A DNA stretch of 64,000 bases from Artemia franciscana (taxonomy: Eukaryota; Arthropoda; Branchiopoda; Anostraca; Artemiidae): positions 35,002,917 to 35,066,916 of the forward strand of contig NC_088872.1 of assembly GCF_032884065.1 (NCBI RefSeq), given 5' to 3'. The notes below the pieces were generated by a model, which was not told where the DNA came from, did no database searches, and saw only the letters and a list, made by a program, of their open reading frames with translations. Below, one piece after another: positions 61,376-64,000 of this stretch. The translations under genes and the position numbers were made by a program. Positions within the stretch are counted from its first letter, which is position 1; each line of letters opens with the position of its first letter.

Positions 61376-61699
61376 ATTCTGCTAGTTGCCCTTTATATCA
61401 CTGCAGTATTAACCAAACCAAATAATGAAAAGGAACCAGCTATTGATTTTCAAGATATGAAAAGAGGGTTAACAGCTAACAGAGGTGATCTTTCCATGGA
61501 CGATCCTAGTTACAGGCTGAGAAGAGAAGCATCTGAATTGGAAGCTCCTGTCGAAGAAGATCTGAAAGGAGCAGAAACCCATCACTATAGTTATTATCCT
61601 TATCATTATTATAGTCATTACTACCCTACATATAGTTATGCATATCCATCATATGGATACGCTCCGTACAGCTATGGTTACAGACGGTATTGGGGCTAG
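61376..61699 (+). pseudogene. small secreted Tyr/His/Gly-rich protein, copy 4 (exon 2 only)
   Basis: Exon 2 with its tttttctag acceptor is intact for all 107 codons: ILLVALYITAVLTKPNNEKE, DFQDMKRGLTANRGDL, the acidic segment, and the Tyr-rich tail ending GYRRYWG-stop. Upstream, CCTCCCTCT is joined directly to ATTATTTCAAAAAACATGG near 60360. In copy 3 these points are about 395 bases apart and enclose the TATA box, initiator and exon 1. Copy 4 therefore has no promoter, no start codon and no MKY exon. It could be silent, transcribed from elsewhere, or translated only from the internal MKRG. Confidence 0.8.
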
Positions 61700-62169
61700 A
61701 GACAAGGAAGTTTTTAAGCTACAAAAGTTTTTGTACGTAATTTATTTTTAAATTAAATGTTTTTTTCACCCACTTAGTATTATTATAGCTGTTTATTATA
61801 TTCTTGATTATTAGCATTAGAGCTTTATTTCTTTTTTCACATGAAATTTGTGGAAAGAAAGTAGTGTTTTCAAATCAGTGTAAAAAGCAACAACAAAAAC
61901 GAAATAACAAAAATTATTATATAGGTTGCATCTAAGTTTTCCAAAACTATAAGAAAAATTTAAGAAAAACATCTTCTGCCCATTGCCATCCTCCCTGGTA
62001 AGTCTTGTAAAGAAATTCTAGGTAGATATATCTATCTAGCTTTGGATAAAGAAGCTGCCGAATTTATCCTTAAAATTCACATGCATTTGGTCCCACCACA
62101 AGCCATGAACAATGCTAAACTCCAATCCGAGGCTTTCAGAGACCTTGTTCTAGCGTCGCCTCAGTAAAA

Positions 62170-63159
62170 TATACTTTCCCTTTAATGAACTCATTGAAAA
62201 TAATTTACAAAAAGAGGTTTCCAAAAAATAATTAAAGAGCTTTAGTAAAATTTAGAAATCAAAATGAATAATTACATTAAACATGCTTATGAAATTTTTT
62301 GGGTTAGTAGATGAATTATTGAATTAAATGTTAAAGGTGAATTATTAAACTAAATGAGTTATTAAACCTAAATTAAATTAAATGAATTATGTATTAAAAC
62401 TTAAAATGAATAATGAATAAGAGAAAACAGCCATCCCTTCTGCTGAAACCTCACTAAAAATCCCTTCTGCTGAAACCGCATAAATAAGAGGAGGACAGCC
62501 ATCCCTTCTGCTGAAACCGCACTAAAAATTATTTCTTTTTATTGCCTATTGTCTGCTTTTGATCCTTTTTTAGAAAAGCAGTCCATATTACTTTCTTCCG
62601 TTTCATGTTTTTTCTAAATATGGGACAAAATTGGAGGACGAACACACTAATGGGTGTCATCTAAAAATTTCAGTTAGAGAATGTTAGCTATCAGGAATAA
62701 TAACTAGTAGGGTATCAATTTCCTATACGACTTGTTTTGTCATTTGCAGTTGAAAGGTTAATAATGAGAAATTGTGTCTACCGTAAAATTTCTACATTGG
62801 AAGTAACAAAGGACTTTCGTTTGTGGGTGAAGGAAGGGGGACAATTGTAAAACAGGGTCTGATAAGTTGATTTGGGACTTCAAGAAGTTCAAATTAGGGT
62901 TTTCGAGCCCAAGGCTCCGCTCCTCCTGTGTCCTGTGTTTTAAAAGCACTAATACACCTGTTGCAGCAGGTGATGGAACCATTACAACAAAACGAAATAA
63001 TACTTTTAATAGTGGTCTATTTAAAAGATCGAATAAAACAAAAGAAAGTCACGTGGTTATATGTATTTACATCACAATTAATTGGATTTTTCAAGATAAT
63101 TATCGTGTTTTTAGAGGTGTCACACATCAAATTATATGAAGAAGAACCAATTTTTCCAA
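62170..63159 (+). repeat. 3' flank of unit 4 of the secreted-gene array
   Basis: Matches 48700-49732, and reversed matches the flank of copy 2, including ACAGCCATCCCTTCTGCTG (repeated twice within 62430-62520) and CACACATCAAATTATATGAA. It is cut at CCAA by a Helitron. Confidence 0.72.
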
Positions 63160-63640
63160 TCTATATATATAAAAATAAGTTGTCTGTGTGTGGATCTGTG
63201 GATGGATCAGGTGACGTCATGTTTGTCCGCATATGACGTCTGAATTATTTCACACTAATACAAAAGAAGAAAAAAACTAAAAAAGGTAAAAACTACAAAA
63301 AAAAACTAAAAAGAAAAAAAACTAAAAAAGCTAAAAAACTAAAAAAAACTAAAAAAAGGTAAAAATCTAATAACTAAAAAAAACTGAAAAAAATAAAAAA
63401 AGGCAAAAACTACAAAAAAATAAAAACTAATAAAAAAACTAAAAAAGCTAAAAAACTAAAAAAACTAAAAAAAAACTAAAAAAAGGTAAAAAACTAAAAA
63501 AACTAAAAACTAAAAAAGAAAAAAACTAAAAAAAAGGAAAAACTGAAAAATAAAAGAGAAAAAGAAAACTAAAAAAATATGAATAAATATATATAAAAAT
63601 AAGTTGTTTGTGGGTTATGTCTGTCTGTCTGTCTGTCGAG
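63160..63640 (+). mobile_element. Helitron 5' part (long 5' subfamily), 3' end not in window
   Basis: TC at 63160 with the standard 5' end, then CAGGTGACGTCATGTTTG and CGCATATGACGTCTGAATTA as in H8, and A-rich minisatellite to about 63590. A second ATAAAAATAAGTTGTTTGTG start and CTGTCTGTCTGTCTGTCGAG follow. The insertion site is CCAA^T; the paralogous empty site CCAATATT stands at 49729-49736, confirming the 5' boundary. Confidence 0.78.
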
Positions 63641-63645
63641 TGATG

Positions 63646-63676
63646 TCGCTACACTTCGTTACCACGAACTGTTCGA
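63646..63676 (+). mobile_element. hairpin tip of the proposed Helentron-like family
   Basis: TCGCTACACTTCGTTACCACGAACTG-type tip followed by TTCGA; only the last 30 bases are present, joined to Helitron sequence. Confidence 0.45.
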
Positions 63677-63708
63677 TTAAGCCTAGAGTTAAATAAAAAT
63701 AATAATAA

Positions 63709-63735
63709 AATATATATATATATATATATATACAC

Positions 63736-63834
<99 letters not shown>

Positions 63835-63858
63835 TTATATTTATTATATTTATATTTA

Positions 63859-63942
<84 letters not shown>

Positions 63943-63975
63943 TGTGTGTGTGTGTGTGTGTGTATGTGTGTGTAT
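63709..63975. repeat. compound microsatellite (TA)n, TTTATA and (TG)n
   Basis: Two long TA tracts separated by TATTTATATTTATTATATT-like sequence, ending in a GTGTGTGT tract at about 63940-63975. Confidence 0.95.
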
Positions 63976-64000
63976 ATTTACACTAGTGATGAGTTTAGCA

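Larger units (their letters stand above)
57000..62120. repeat. large inverted duplication, arm 2
   Basis: Reverse counterpart of 14836-21150: 57000-57340 matches the block near 20680-21000, then LINE-A, the MARKVF exon, the gene copy 4 region, and the AGGTAGATATATCTATCTAG flank. Arm 2 lacks the CT-rich minisatellite and the 330-base LINE duplication of arm 1, and has lost the promoter and exon 1 of the secreted gene. Confidence 0.75.

Overview
This is eukaryotic, AT-rich, repeat-dominated DNA with introns, tRNA-derived SINE material, non-LTR retrotransposons and rolling-circle transposons. Three predicted promoters pair a TATA box at about -30 with a TCAGT initiator, the arthropod form. An arthropod, perhaps a crustacean of the brine-shrimp kind, fits, but the species is a guess. 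There are two 100-base assembly gaps (12770-12869 and 42752-42851). LAYOUT. 1-2.0 kb: 5' coding part of a piggyBac-like transposase on the minus strand, plus a short dispersed motif with a perfect hairpin. 3.2-12.8 kb and 41-47.5 kb: clusters of nested, head-to-tail Helitrons with TC...CTAG ends, GC-rich 3' hairpins, (TA)n arrays, A-rich minisatellites and decayed helicase tails. 13.3-14.8, 22.4-24.1, 27.8-28.7, 29.3-31.0 and 35.5-36.3 kb: a non-coding family of about 1.7 kb with one hairpin end, 13-nt subterminal inverted repeats and a long palindrome at the other end; I propose Helentron-like (HINE) elements. 14.8-21 kb and 57-62 kb: a large inverted duplication, each arm holding a small secreted-protein gene, a short MARKVF exon and a decayed LINE. 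31.5-35.3 and 48.7-52.5 kb hold further units of the same gene. 53.2-55.3 kb: a second LINE family. GENES. The clearest host genes are four copies (at 15.2-16.7, 33.4-34.8, 50.2-51.5 and 61.4-61.7 kb; order -,-,+,+) of a two-exon gene. It encodes a 110-residue secreted protein: signal peptide, acidic dibasic middle, and a Tyr/His/Gly-rich tail (16 Tyr in the last 39 residues) ending RRYWG. Copies 1 and 3 are complete with core promoters. Copy 2 has two single-base deletions in its N-terminal coding part, and copy 4 has lost promoter and exon 1, yet all four keep an open 80-codon tail. A possible separate three-exon gene with a good core promoter lies at 37.65-38.33 kb. The sequence right of the second gap repeats the sequence left of it, which looks like an unmerged contig overlap. 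The most unusual items are the tyrosine-rich secreted-gene array, the proposed Helentron-like family with a paralogous empty site, and Helitron 5' ends carrying a palindrome that contains the CRE core TGACGTCA.
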